The notes below the pieces were generated by a model, which searched no databases, had not been told where the DNA came from, and was given only the letters and a program-made list of their open reading frames with translations. Positions 8,922 through 17,685 of a DNA stretch of 64,000 nucleotides are shown here, piece after piece. Where the stretch lies: positions 123,170-187,169 of the forward strand of contig JBCDIL010000006.1 in NCBI GenBank assembly GCA_038749025.1. Direction: 5' to 3'. Position numbers and translations under genes: made by a program. This stretch comes from JBCAXA01 sp038749025 (GTDB lineage: Bacteria > Pseudomonadota > Gammaproteobacteria > Steroidobacterales > Woeseiaceae). How positions within the stretch are numbered: the stretch's first letter is position 1; every line of letters begins with the position of its first letter.

Positions 8922-9787
8922 TGGTTTAGTCGCGCACAGTCGGATGCACCGCGCTCCAACATAGCCCGCGTTACCGGTTCTCCGCGCCCGGTAAAAATCA
9001 CGGCCGACGTCGCCAAGATCGACTCGGCCCTAATCGAGCGCTCACGAATTTTTTCGACTTGCCGGTTAAGTTGCTTTGAAACGTACCGCGCCACCCAGTT
9101 CTTCGGCAGGCCACCGCCCAACTCTGCCGTCGCGTGAACGGCGACGAAGGTATGACCGCTGCTAAGACGTGCCATGAGCCAGCCACCGGTATTGGCCGGC
9201 AAATACACCGCCTTATCAAACTGCCGCTCGCTGAGATCCGCGAGGTCGCCGGCAACCAGCCGTTTACGCGCCATCGACTGACCCCCGTCGGCGAGCGCCC
9301 AACCGTGCTCCCACCAAGTCTCGGTTGCCGCCGCGATTTCGGCTCGGGCCTGTGAGCGAATCACCCAATGCCGGTCGGCGACTGGCCATGGCAAATTGAC
9401 AAACTGGTACCACAACGCTGCCCCAGCGGGTTCCTGTCGCAATTTCACTTCGACCAGACGCGATGCGTTCTGCTCGACGCTGCCTAGCGTAGCGACCCAC
9501 AATCGCAACCGGTCCTCGGGCACGGTCGCCAACGCGACAACTTGGTAAACCAGCGGCGCGTCCGGCGTGGTCGCTACGCGATTGCGGTAGCTGATGATCT
9601 CGCCGTCCTTGAGCCGGGTCAGTTGGTCGTCGTCCGGTAACGGCAATTGTAAGGTTGCTGTTGGCGCTGTGTTGTAGCGCTGCAAAAGGTCGTTGATTTC
9701 GTCGGTTGCGACGGGCTCGCCAGCGCGCAATGCACCGGCCAGCGCTAAACCGGCAACGGTCAGAGAAAACGATCGATACGGCGGCAT
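8915..9787 (-). CDS. Exported START/SRPBCC-domain lipid-binding protein
   Basis: A 290-residue protein with an N-terminal signal peptide (about residues 1-22, ending ALRAGEP) followed by a START-like helix-grip domain. The typical START region runs from about residue 60 to 240 and includes YQVVALATVPEDRLRLW, the NLPWPVADRHWVIRS strand and GGGLPKNWVARYVSK near the closing C-terminal helix. Such periplasmic START proteins are thought to bind lipid or other hydrophobic ligands. It precedes the OlsB-like gene with a seven-base overlap, so a role in moving or sensing the operon's lipid product is reasonable but unproven. Confidence 0.8.
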   Translation of the reverse strand: MPPYRSFSLTVAGLALAGALRAGEPVATDEINDLLQRYNTAPTATLQLPLPDDDQLTRLKDGEIISYRNRVATTPDAPLVYQVVALATVPEDRLRLWVATLGSVEQNASRLVEVKLRQEPAGAALWYQFVNLPWPVADRHWVIRSQARAEIAAATETWWEHGWALADGGQSMARKRLVAGDLADLSERQFDKAVYLPANTGGWLMARLSSGHTFVAVHATAELGGGLPKNWVARYVSKQLNRQVEKIRERSIRAESILATSAVIFTGRGEPVTRAMLERGASDCARLNQC

Positions 9788-9822
9788 GCACGGATAATAC
9801 CAGCGTCGCTAGGCGTTTGATG

Positions 9823-10278
9823 TTACGCCGGCGCCGGCGCACCAACGAGCGGGTACCGCTCGCGGTGCAGGACGACGAGTGTCAGCAAAGCCACCCAGCT
9901 GACAACAGCCATAATGAACAGCGTTGGGTCGCCGCCGGCGGGAGCACCAGGAAACTTCACCGCGGCACCAAGTGGTGTCGCCAAGTGAAAGAAGATGGCA
10001 CCCGACAAGATACCCAGCCCAAACAAGGCGCCCCAATGACGTGTAACGGGAATGATCAGCAACACTGAGGCAATTAACTCGGCCGTGCCGACACCGTAGG
10101 CGCCGAATTGCGCGAAAGGCTGACCGATCGCGTTGAGCCCGATTGAGTCGAACCAAGCGCCGATCGTGGAAAAAATATGGACTGTTTCCACCGCGCCAGA
10201 AAACTTGAACGGCAGCGATTGCAGGAAAACGACGACCGGGATCGCCACCAAGACCCAAACTACGTATTTATTCTTCAT
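9823..10278 (-). CDS. DoxX/SURF4-like integral membrane protein
   Basis: A 151-residue membrane protein with four predicted helices (about residues 5-22, 62-82, 84-102 and 117-137). The ATG at 10278 is chosen over a longer frame because AGGGAAGGTGAG directly precedes it and MKNKYVVW is a natural N terminus. DoxX-like proteins are associated with respiratory or redox complexes but are poorly defined. It ends 35 bases upstream of the START gene on the same strand, so it may be the first gene of the lipid operon. Confidence 0.75.
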   Translation of the reverse strand: MKNKYVVWVLVAIPVVVFLQSLPFKFSGAVETVHIFSTIGAWFDSIGLNAIGQPFAQFGAYGVGTAELIASVLLIIPVTRHWGALFGLGILSGAIFFHLATPLGAAVKFPGAPAGGDPTLFIMAVVSWVALLTLVVLHRERYPLVGAPAPA

Positions 10279-10371
10279 CTCACCTTCCCTTTGTTGTCGG
10301 TGGCCACGCGAGGCCACAAACCGTCTTGGCAACAAAGACCCCCTCGGCCCGGTGTTTATTTCAACGCGCCG

Positions 10372-12393
10372 TCACGGCGATGAGCGACCGAAGCGCCAAT
10401 CGACGCCAACGTAGGCATAGCGGGGCGGCGCGGGCTCGAAAAAGCGTGCGCCGAACGCGTTAATACGCAAATTCGCCGGGTAGTCTTCGTCGAGTAGATT
10501 ATTGACGCCGGCGGTCAGACGGACACGCTGGCGTGACAGCGTAAACGACCAACCCGCGCGCAACCCAGCGACGGTGTAAGCACCCTGTTCGGCGGACCCA
10601 GCGTTATTCAGCGCTACGGCACCGAACCGTGTGATGTCCAACGCAACAAATCGCGACTCGTGAAATTGGTAGTGTCCGCTAATGGCGGCGACATACCGTG
10701 GAATGCCGGGCGTTCGTTGACCACTGAAGTCCGTCGTGTCGGTTACGAAACGGCGAAACCGGAAGTCGTTGACGGTAACGGCGGTCTCGAACCGCCAAGC
10801 AGACATTGGCTGCCACTGCAGCGACAACTCCGCCCCGTCGCGCCGCGATGTTCCGGCATTGGCAAAAAAATCGCGCCCGGGCTCGCTGGCCAATTCAAAC
10901 GGAATCAACTCATCGTCGAGCTCGATTCGAAACAGTGTCAGCTCTGCCGCTAGCGCCTCGGTGGAACGCCACCGCCAACCGAGCTCGACGGAGCGCGCAA
11001 TGGCTGGATCGAGATTCGGGTTAAAGCCGCCGCCCGCGGGATTCGCATACTCTGTTGTTGTCGGCGACTCGAAACTGCGGGCAGCGTTTGCGAACAGCGA
11101 CCAGTTGTCGTTTAGCGCAACATTGATACCCACCTGCGGACTAAATTGTCGGAAGCGACGCAAACCGGAATCATCGCCATCGGCTAAAAAGGCATCGGTG
11201 ACACGAAACCTAAGCCAGTCGTAGCGCCCGCCAACCGTGACATTCCAGCGCTCGGTCGGTGCGTAAACTAACGAGGCGAAAACACCGGCTGCCCGAACGT
11301 CCTCTTGCTGATCAAGGCGCAACAGACCACGGCTGCCATCGAGATTATCAAACCGACGGCGCCCATCGCGTTGCTCGTCGATATCTATTCCGACCAGCCA
11401 ACGCAGCGCATGCGCCCCCTCGGTGGCTAGCGTGATACCGACACCAAACACTTGGCGATCGAGATCGACCTGCCCCGCCGTCATAAAGGGCAGACGATTC
11501 GAGAAATCCCGCTCGACCGCGTAGGCGCGCACCGCGGCGCGCCGATCCGCACCGGCTGAACGATCCCACGACACGCCGAGCCGCGCTTGCGTCAGCGCCT
11601 CGCCGGCATTGAACGTAACGTTTTGCAAGCGCGCACTCGCTGGGTCCGCGCTAGCTTGCGCCGCATTGATACCGCCAGGGTCTTCGGCGAGAGGCTGGTC
11701 CGCCAAGTTGGCGACCACCACCAACTCACCGTCCCCGCTGGTGGCCCGTCGGTAGACAGCGTTGATCAGCCGCTGCCGCGTGCGCGCGTGCTGACGAAAG
11801 CCATCGAAGTCGAGAGCACTGGCACTCAGCAACAAACCCTGCCCATCGAAGTCGGCTGACCATTTCGCCGTCGCTCGGCGAAACCCATCTGCGCCGATAC
11901 CGAGACCGACCGATGCATAAGGATCATCGCCGGCGCGTTCTGATGTGATCTTTATCAGGCCACCCGCCGCGTTGCCGTACAGCGAGGCCGCCGGGCCACG
12001 GAGAATCTCAACGCGTTCGGCGGAGCCGAGATCGAGACTATCGAGTTGCCCTTGTCCGTCTGGCAACGTCAACGGGATGCCATCGACAACCAGCTTTACG
12101 CCCCGTATACCAAAGCTCGACCGAGCACCGAAACCGCGAATAGCGATTCGTAAGTCTTGCGCAAAGTTGTAGCGGTCTTGTAAAAACACGCCCGGTACGC
12201 GCGTTAATGCTTCATCCAGACCAACTTGCTGGTAACCGGCATCAAGATCGTCAACGACGCTAACAGCGAACGGAATGCTCGCTGCCGGTTGCGCAAGCCG
12301 TGTTGCCGTCACGACAACTTCATCGACAGGGTCGGTTTGGGCACCGACGGTTAGCGGCAGTACCGCTAGCAACAAGCCTCCGCGCCAGTTCAA
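10372..12393 (-). CDS. TonB-dependent outer-membrane receptor
   Basis: A protein of about 673 residues that imports a ligand across the outer membrane using TonB energy. A short signal peptide (LLLAVLPLTVGAQT) is followed by the TonB box region DEVVVTATR, the plug (GVFLQDRYNFAQDLRIAIRG, then VEILRGPAASLYG) and a 22-strand barrel ending YVGVDWRFG. I favour a TTG start at 12393, because it overlaps the XdhC stop as TTGA and leaves a normal signal peptide; a second TTG at 12450 would add a charged extension. The plug looks vitamin or siderophore-like, but the ligand is unknown. Coupling to an XdhC-like gene is odd. Confidence 0.88.
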   Translation of the reverse strand: MNWRGGLLLAVLPLTVGAQTDPVDEVVVTATRLAQPAASIPFAVSVVDDLDAGYQQVGLDEALTRVPGVFLQDRYNFAQDLRIAIRGFGARSSFGIRGVKLVVDGIPLTLPDGQGQLDSLDLGSAERVEILRGPAASLYGNAAGGLIKITSERAGDDPYASVGLGIGADGFRRATAKWSADFDGQGLLLSASALDFDGFRQHARTRQRLINAVYRRATSGDGELVVVANLADQPLAEDPGGINAAQASADPASARLQNVTFNAGEALTQARLGVSWDRSAGADRRAAVRAYAVERDFSNRLPFMTAGQVDLDRQVFGVGITLATEGAHALRWLVGIDIDEQRDGRRRFDNLDGSRGLLRLDQQEDVRAAGVFASLVYAPTERWNVTVGGRYDWLRFRVTDAFLADGDDSGLRRFRQFSPQVGINVALNDNWSLFANAARSFESPTTTEYANPAGGGFNPNLDPAIARSVELGWRWRSTEALAAELTLFRIELDDELIPFELASEPGRDFFANAGTSRRDGAELSLQWQPMSAWRFETAVTVNDFRFRRFVTDTTDFSGQRTPGIPRYVAAISGHYQFHESRFVALDITRFGAVALNNAGSAEQGAYTVAGLRAGWSFTLSRQRVRLTAGVNNLLDEDYPANLRINAFGARFFEPAPPRYAYVGVDWRFGRSSP

Positions 12394-13385
12394 CGCGTCG
12401 TCGCCGTTTGCTCTGCGTTCGGATTGTCGATCAGGGTGCCGCCGGACCAAGACAGCTCGGGCTGTGCCTCGCGCCGGTACTCGACGTACAACTCAGCGAG
12501 AATCGACAAAGCGATTTCACCGGCCGATTTCCCGCCGGTCGCTAGCCCGGCGGGTCCGTGAATGCGTGCGACAGAGGCTGCAGGAACGCCTAGGTTTGCA
12601 AGTGCCGCGCAACGCTGTGCGTGAGCGCGTCGAGAACCTAAAGCACCGCGGTAGAAAACCGGTTCGGCCGCAAAGCGCTGCCAAACTGCCAATTCGCGGT
12701 CGTGTTCGTGAAACGCGGTAACAACGGCCGTATCGGCGTCAACGCTGATCGCATCGAGCTGGCGTGCATCCCAGAACGACAACGAAGTTCGCGCATCGGC
12801 CGCGCGTAGCGTCGCCTCGTCGGGGCTGGCGAGCGTCGTAACGATGCCTTGCGTCGCCGCTAGACGCACCAATTCAATGGCAACCGGGCCGGCGCCGGCG
12901 ACAAACAGCTGGATCGGCGGGCGGTAGTGGCGCCGGTAATGCGCCGCTGGCGGACGTTCACCGGCTGCGAGCGCAACGACGCCGCTCGCGACACCGATGT
13001 CGAGAGCGACGGACTCGCGCCGCGCGAGCCGGTCAGCAACGTGCGCGAACACGTCGGCCAGCGGCCGAACAAAATGCACATCAATACCGGAACCGCACGG
13101 TAATTGGATATCGACGTAGGGCGATCCGGTGCCGAACCGCACGGCGACCGGGCGCTCGTGCTGGAATACTTGCCGGCCAACGTCAGCGATCGCGTGCTCG
13201 GCACAACCACCCGACAAGTAGCCAAAGTACTCACCGTCTTCGGCGATAACCATCTGGCTGCCGCGCGGCCGAGGCGCCGAGCCATCGACATAAACCAACG
13301 TCGCAAGCGCGACGCGTCGTCCAGTCTGGCACCACGTTGCACCGACCGGTATGACATTTTCGATCGTGGGTTGGATGTCGGTCAT
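12390..13385 (-). CDS. XdhC/CoxI family protein
   Basis: A 331-residue protein with the two XdhC parts. The N-terminal XdhC_CoxI segment includes LVYVDGSAPRPRGSQM and YLSGGCAEHAIADV (the conserved GGC). The C-terminal Rossmann-like domain, from about residue 163, begins IQLFVAGAGPVAIEL and includes FYRGALGSRRAHAQR and IHGPAGLATGGKSAGEIA. XdhC proteins help insert sulfurated molybdenum cofactor into xanthine-dehydrogenase-type enzymes. No molybdoenzyme is in the window, so the client is elsewhere or the protein has another role. It is the upstream partner of the TonB receptor (TTGA overlap). Confidence 0.87.
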   Translation of the reverse strand: MTDIQPTIENVIPVGATWCQTGRRVALATLVYVDGSAPRPRGSQMVIAEDGEYFGYLSGGCAEHAIADVGRQVFQHERPVAVRFGTGSPYVDIQLPCGSGIDVHFVRPLADVFAHVADRLARRESVALDIGVASGVVALAAGERPPAAHYRRHYRPPIQLFVAGAGPVAIELVRLAATQGIVTTLASPDEATLRAADARTSLSFWDARQLDAISVDADTAVVTAFHEHDRELAVWQRFAAEPVFYRGALGSRRAHAQRCAALANLGVPAASVARIHGPAGLATGGKSAGEIALSILAELYVEYRREAQPELSWSGGTLIDNPNAEQTATTR

Positions 13386-13401
13386 TGACGTTGCAGTACA
13401 C

Positions 13402-13857
13402 CTACAGCGGCAAATCGGCGCTGCAATCTACCTGGTTCAAAATGATGGACGATTCTATATCGGCTACGGTATCGATGGCAGCGAGATCGTGTTTCAGCAA
13501 GCGCTCATACTCACCAAGGCTCCGTGCCACGATGCGCAGCATGTAGTCGTGCGAGCCAGTAACGACACAGCACTCCGTGACCGCTGGCAAATGGGTAACG
13601 GCTTGTTCGAACGCTTGGGAATTGTCGACGCTGTTGCGCTGCAATTTGACGAACGCGAGCCCGGTGATCACAAAACCCAGCTTCTCGTAATCGAACGTGG
13701 GGCGATACGCCCGGATTACGCCTTCGCGCTCCAAGCGCCGCAGCCGCCGCAGGCACGGGGTTGGCGTCAGCCCAACGGACGCGGCGAGATCGGCATTACT
13801 GGCTCGCGCATTGCGGTGCAGCGCTTGCAATAGCTTTTTGTCGAGGCGGTCGATCAT
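13402..13857 (-). CDS. Lrp/AsnC family regulator, probable BkdR
   Basis: A 151-residue regulator. Residues about 4-62 form the AsnC-type winged helix (LDKKLLQALHRNARASNADL, GLTPTPCLRRLRRLEREGVI), and residues about 70-145 form the RAM ligand domain (LAFVKLQRN, VTECCVVTGSHDYMLRIVA). It is transcribed away from the bkd genes across a 302-base intergenic region, the same arrangement as bkdR in Pseudomonas, where BkdR activates bkd in response to branched-chain amino acids. The regulatory target is therefore inferred from synteny. No ribosome-binding site is obvious before the ATG. Confidence 0.85.
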   Translation of the reverse strand: MIDRLDKKLLQALHRNARASNADLAASVGLTPTPCLRRLRRLEREGVIRAYRPTFDYEKLGFVITGLAFVKLQRNSVDNSQAFEQAVTHLPAVTECCVVTGSHDYMLRIVARSLGEYERLLKHDLAAIDTVADIESSIILNQVDCSADLPL

Positions 13858-14159
13858 GAGGGTCGTTCAAATTGCCCTGGTATTAGCAGAATATAGCGTG
13901 AATCTAGAATCGACCGCGATTTTTCGCGATTTTCTGCTGCGTTGTGTTTGCTAAAATGCCCGTACGTCGCGAGGAGCGCTACATCGGCGGTAGGGCCGAC
14001 GACCTCTTGGGTGCCTGCCTAATCGTTCGATCCGGCGGCGCTCCACTGGCAGAGTCGGCCGCTGCGTGCCGGGAGCGTGAACGCGTTCTCGACCAAATCG
14101 GCTGTTGAGGCCCGACCCAGCGCTCGCTGCGGTCAAGCCGCAGCCCTGACGGAGCCAGC
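13858..14159. other. Divergent promoter and GC-rich leader between Lrp regulator and bkd operon
   Basis: This 302-base gap should hold both promoters. The first 90 bases are AT-richer. From about 13950 it becomes GC-rich and self-complementary: GGAGCGC (13973-13979) pairs with GCGCTCC (14038-14044), TCGGC can pair with GCCGA inside that loop, and GCTGCGG-N5-CCGCAGC forms a perfect hairpin at 14126-14144 just before the GGAG of bkd E1 alpha. A 50-codon open frame beginning ATGCCCGTACG near 13957 has no ribosome-binding site. I see no known riboswitch consensus. Confidence 0.5.
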
Positions 14160-15395
14160 ATGTACCGCGAATCGAAACTGCACATCCCTCAGCCGACAGC
14201 GCGACCCGGCGACTCCCCCGACTTCAGCTACCTAAAGTTGAGCCCAGCCGGCTCGATCAGGCGGCCCCCTATCGACGCCCGACCCAGCGAGATCGAGCAA
14301 CTGTGCTCGGAAATGGTTCGGGTCCTCGACGACGACGGCAAAGCCTGCGGCGAATGGAACCCGCAACTGCCGGAGCAAGATTTGATCGCTGCGTTGCGGC
14401 TCATGTGCCTGACGCGCGTGTTCGATGAACGAATGCATCGCATGCAGCGCCAAGGTCGAATTTCATTTTACGTTCAGTCACTCGGCGAAGAAGCGGTGTC
14501 GATCGGCCAAGGGCTTGCGCTGCGCGCCGGTGACATGCTGTTTCCGTCTTACCGCCAACAAGGCCTATTCATCCTGCGCGGTCTGCGTCTCGCCGACATG
14601 ATGTCGCAGTGCTTATCGAACACGCGCGATATGTGCAAAGGCCGACAGATGCCGATCATGTACCACTACGCGGACGGCAATATCTTTTCTATCTCCGGCA
14701 ACTTGGCGACCCAGTACCCCCACGCCGTTGGTTGGGCGATGGCATCGGCAATTAAAGGTGATAGTGACGTCGCCGCGTCGTGGGTCGGCGATGGCAGTAC
14801 CGCCGAGGCCGACTTCCACCATGCGCTAACGTTCGCCACGGTTTACCAAGCACCCGTCATCCTAAATGTCGTCAACAATCAGTGGGCGATTTCAACGTTC
14901 CAAGGCACAGCCGGCGGTGAGCGGCGCTCGTTCGCCGCCCGCGCGCTTGGGCTCGGGCTGCCGGGCATTCGCGTTGACGGCAACGACCTACTCGCCGTCT
15001 ACGACGTCACGCAATGGGCCGCTGAACGCGCCCGCGCCGGCCACGGTCCGACCCTGGTCGAATTGGTTAGCTATCGTGGCGGCCCGCACTCTACCAGCGA
15101 CGACCCGACGCGTTACCGGCCGAAAGATGAGTGGAGTGCGTTTCCGCTAGGCGACCCGATCGAGCGTCTGAAAGCCCATCTGATCGGCGTAGGTTGCTGG
15201 AGTGACGAGCAACACGCGGCGCTGCTGAAGGAACTCAACGATCACGTCGTAACCGAGTGGCGTGAGGCGTTGAGCCACGGTTCTATGATCGACGGCCCGC
15301 AGCTCGATGTCGACGAGATGTTCGACGACGTGTTCGAGACGCCGTGTGCAAACCTCGAACGACAACGCGCCGAACTGAAAGCGTTGGAGGACTGA
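14160..15395 (+). CDS. bkdA1: Branched-chain 2-oxo acid dehydrogenase E1 alpha subunit
   Basis: A 411-residue thiamine-diphosphate-dependent subunit. With E1 beta it decarboxylates 2-oxoisovalerate and related oxo acids from valine, leucine and isoleucine. Key parts are SLGEEAVSIGQGLAL, FPSYRQQGLFILRG, the ThDP/Mg motif GDGSTAEADFHHAL and VVNNQWAIS, and the YRGGPHSTSDDPTRYRP phosphorylation-loop region typical of branched-chain rather than pyruvate enzymes. The ATG is preceded by GGAG five bases away and by a perfect hairpin. It is the first gene of bkdA1-A2-B, four bases before E1 beta. No lipoamide dehydrogenase gene follows within the window. Confidence 0.94.
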   Translation: MYRESKLHIPQPTARPGDSPDFSYLKLSPAGSIRRPPIDARPSEIEQLCSEMVRVLDDDGKACGEWNPQLPEQDLIAALRLMCLTRVFDERMHRMQRQGRISFYVQSLGEEAVSIGQGLALRAGDMLFPSYRQQGLFILRGLRLADMMSQCLSNTRDMCKGRQMPIMYHYADGNIFSISGNLATQYPHAVGWAMASAIKGDSDVAASWVGDGSTAEADFHHALTFATVYQAPVILNVVNNQWAISTFQGTAGGERRSFAARALGLGLPGIRVDGNDLLAVYDVTQWAAERARAGHGPTLVELVSYRGGPHSTSDDPTRYRPKDEWSAFPLGDPIERLKAHLIGVGCWSDEQHAALLKELNDHVVTEWREALSHGSMIDGPQLDVDEMFDDVFETPCANLERQRAELKALED

Positions 15396-15399
15396 ATCG

Positions 15400-16416
15400 A
15401 TGCCACAGATGAACATGATTCAGGCCATCAATTCGGCGATGGACATCATGCTGGAGAAAGACCCAAGCGTCGTTGTGCTCGGCCAGGATGTTGGCTACTT
15501 CGGCGGCGTGTTCCGATGCACAGACGGCTTGCAGAAAAAATACGGCGAACACCGAGTCATTGACGCGCCGATCGCTGAAGGTGGAATCATCGGCTCGGCG
15601 ATCGGCATCGGCGTCAATGGCATGCGACCGGTCGCAGAGATTCAATTCGCCGACTATATTTACCCGGGCCTCGACCAAATCGTCTCGGAGCTCGCTCGGT
15701 TGCGCTATCGCAGCGCCGGCGATTTTTTCTCGCCAGTGACAGTCCGTACGCCTTGCGGCGGTGGCATTCGCGGTGGGCAAACGCACTCACAAAGTCCGGA
15801 AGGTATGTTCACGCATATCAGCGGTATCAAAACGGTGATGCCGTCGAACCCGTATGACGCCAAGGGGCTGTTGATCGCGTCCATCGAATCGAACGATCCC
15901 GTCGTGTTTTTCGAACCGAAGCGGCTCTACAACGGCCCATTCGACGGCGACCCCGATAAGCCGGCGGTAGGCTGGGCATCGCATTCGAAGGGAGATGTCC
16001 CCGACGACTACTACACCGTGCCGCTCGGTGAAGCAGATATCGTTCGGGCTGGCTCCGAATTGACGATCGTCACGTACGGAACGCTAGTCCACGTCGCGAC
16101 GGCGGCTGCCGAAGCCGAGGGCGTCGATGCCGAAATCGTCGACGTTCGCACACTGGCACCGCTCGATCTTGACACGCTAGCGCGCTCTGTCGAAAAAACC
16201 GGCCGCTGCATGATCGCGCATGAGGCAACCCGCTTCTCCGGTTACGGCGCAGAATTGTCGGCGAGTATCCAAGAGGCCTGCTTTTATCACCTCGAAGCAC
16301 CGATTCGGCGTGTCACCGGTTGGGATACGCCTTACCCACACGCCTTCGAGTGGCAATACTTTCCGGGCAAGAAGCGCTTGCAAGCCGCGATTCGCGAGCT
16401 GATGGAGACCCAATGA
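15400..16416 (+). CDS. bkdA2: Branched-chain 2-oxo acid dehydrogenase E1 beta subunit
   Basis: A 338-residue transketolase-like subunit of the E1 heterotetramer. It contains VVVLGQDVGYFGGVFR at residues about 25-40, DAPIAEGGIIGSAIGIG (cofactor-contacting Glu), RTPCGGGIRGGQTHSQSPE and the C-terminal transketolase domain with VDVRTLAPLDLDTL and HEATRFSGYGAEL. Length is normal for the family. It starts four bases after E1 alpha and overlaps the E2 gene as ATGA, so stoichiometric coupled translation is expected. Confidence 0.94.
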   Translation: MPQMNMIQAINSAMDIMLEKDPSVVVLGQDVGYFGGVFRCTDGLQKKYGEHRVIDAPIAEGGIIGSAIGIGVNGMRPVAEIQFADYIYPGLDQIVSELARLRYRSAGDFFSPVTVRTPCGGGIRGGQTHSQSPEGMFTHISGIKTVMPSNPYDAKGLLIASIESNDPVVFFEPKRLYNGPFDGDPDKPAVGWASHSKGDVPDDYYTVPLGEADIVRAGSELTIVTYGTLVHVATAAAEAEGVDAEIVDVRTLAPLDLDTLARSVEKTGRCMIAHEATRFSGYGAELSASIQEACFYHLEAPIRRVTGWDTPYPHAFEWQYFPGKKRLQAAIRELMETQ

Positions 16417-17645
16417 GCGAGTACATCTTTAAGCTCCCCGATCTCGGCGAAGGCACGGTAGAAGCCGAAATCGCGGAGTGGAATGTGAAGGTTGGCGATG
16501 TTGTCGCCGAAGAAGACACGCTCGGCGCTATGATGACCGACAAAGCTGCGGTCGAGGTGTCGTCACCGGTTGCAGGGCGCGTCACGGCACTCGCCGGCGA
16601 GCCCGGCGACATCGTCGCCGTTGGTACGCCACTCGTTACGTTTGAGACCGACGGCGAAACCGCGGCGCCGGCGCCGCCAGCAGCCGTACCGAGTACGGAG
16701 ACAGCGCCAGCACGAACCGCCGCGGTCGATACGGCCAGTCAAGCAGCCGTGCCGCCGTCGTCGGCGACAGCACGCGTGCAAACGTCACCGGCGATCCGCC
16801 GCATGGCGCGCGAAGCGGGCCTAGATCTTACGACGGTCGTTGGCACCGGGCCGCGCGGTCGTATCGTTCGCGCCGATCTCGAAGCACACCTCGCGAACTC
16901 GTCCAATGTCCGTGCGGCTGACGCACCGCCGCCGGTGCAACGCCACGGCACGGAAGAGATCAAAGTCATTGGTGTGCGACGCATGATCGCAGAGCGGATG
17001 TCGGCGGCGAAAAGATCGATACCGCATTTCTCGTACGTCGAAGAAGTCGATGTCACGGCACTCGAGTCGCTGCGGGCGCATCTGAACAGCACGGCTAGCG
17101 ACGGTGAGCCACGCCTGACGCCACTGCCTTTTATCGCGCTGGCGTTAATCCGCACGCTGAGCGACTACCCGGCCGTCAATGCCGTTTACGACGACGAACG
17201 CAACACCATCGTTCGGCACTCCGCCGTGCACCTCGGTGTCGCGACGCAAACGCCGGACGGACTCAAAGTCCCTGTTATCCAACACGCAGAGCAACACGGC
17301 TTACGGGCGATGGCCACGGCGATTCGCGCGGCGAGCGACAAAGCGCGAAGCAATCAATCGCGCCCACAAGAGCTCAGCGGTTCGACAATCACGATCACGA
17401 GCCTCGGCAAACTTGGCGGGATCGCCTCGACACCAGTCATCAACGCACCGGAAGTGGCGATCATCGGCATCAACAAAGCGGTACAACGACCGGTTGTCGT
17501 GGATGGTGCGGTTACGGTACGGACGATGATGAATATTTCATCGTCATTCGATCACCGCTTTGTTGACGGTTTCGATGCCGCTGCCATGATTCAAGCGTTG
17601 AAAACTCGCATCGAACAACCGGCACTGATGTTCACCGATTTGTAA
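16413..17645 (+). CDS. bkdB: Dihydrolipoyllysine-residue (2-methylpropanoyl)transferase E2
   Basis: The 410-residue core subunit that transfers the acyl group from E1 to CoA. Domain order is one lipoyl domain (residues 1-80, lipoylated Lys44 in MTDKAAVEV), an Ala/Pro-rich linker (about 85-120), a peripheral subunit-binding domain (SPAIRRMAREAGLDL to GRIVRADLEAH, about 125-160), and the catalytic domain ending in SSFDHRFVDGFDAA with catalytic His and Asp. The ATG at 16413 overlaps the E1 beta stop and begins MSEYIFKLPDLGEGT, the expected N terminus; a longer upstream frame is an overlap artefact. Confidence 0.94.
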   Translation: MSEYIFKLPDLGEGTVEAEIAEWNVKVGDVVAEEDTLGAMMTDKAAVEVSSPVAGRVTALAGEPGDIVAVGTPLVTFETDGETAAPAPPAAVPSTETAPARTAAVDTASQAAVPPSSATARVQTSPAIRRMAREAGLDLTTVVGTGPRGRIVRADLEAHLANSSNVRAADAPPPVQRHGTEEIKVIGVRRMIAERMSAAKRSIPHFSYVEEVDVTALESLRAHLNSTASDGEPRLTPLPFIALALIRTLSDYPAVNAVYDDERNTIVRHSAVHLGVATQTPDGLKVPVIQHAEQHGLRAMATAIRAASDKARSNQSRPQELSGSTITITSLGKLGGIASTPVINAPEVAIIGINKAVQRPVVVDGAVTVRTMMNISSSFDHRFVDGFDAAAMIQALKTRIEQPALMFTDL

Positions 17646-17685
17646 ACCTGCTCAATCACGCGCGTAACAGACGCGCCGGTGAACC

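Noticed and set aside
9809..10258. 149-codon minus-strand frame overlapping the DoxX-like gene
   Set aside because: Shadow of the DoxX gene: Arg/Cys-rich, no membrane pattern, while the other frame has a proper start and four helices.
13957..14044. SAH riboswitch (GAGGAGCGCT block with a distal GCGCTCC) before bkd
   Set aside because: The first block and the pseudoknot-like pairing resemble the SAH aptamer, but the required CAGGCTCG strand is absent and the gene is not in the methionine cycle.
16320..16412. N-terminal extension of the E2 gene
   Set aside because: It lies inside E1 beta in another frame; the ATGA overlap start at 16413 gives the conserved lipoyl-domain N terminus.
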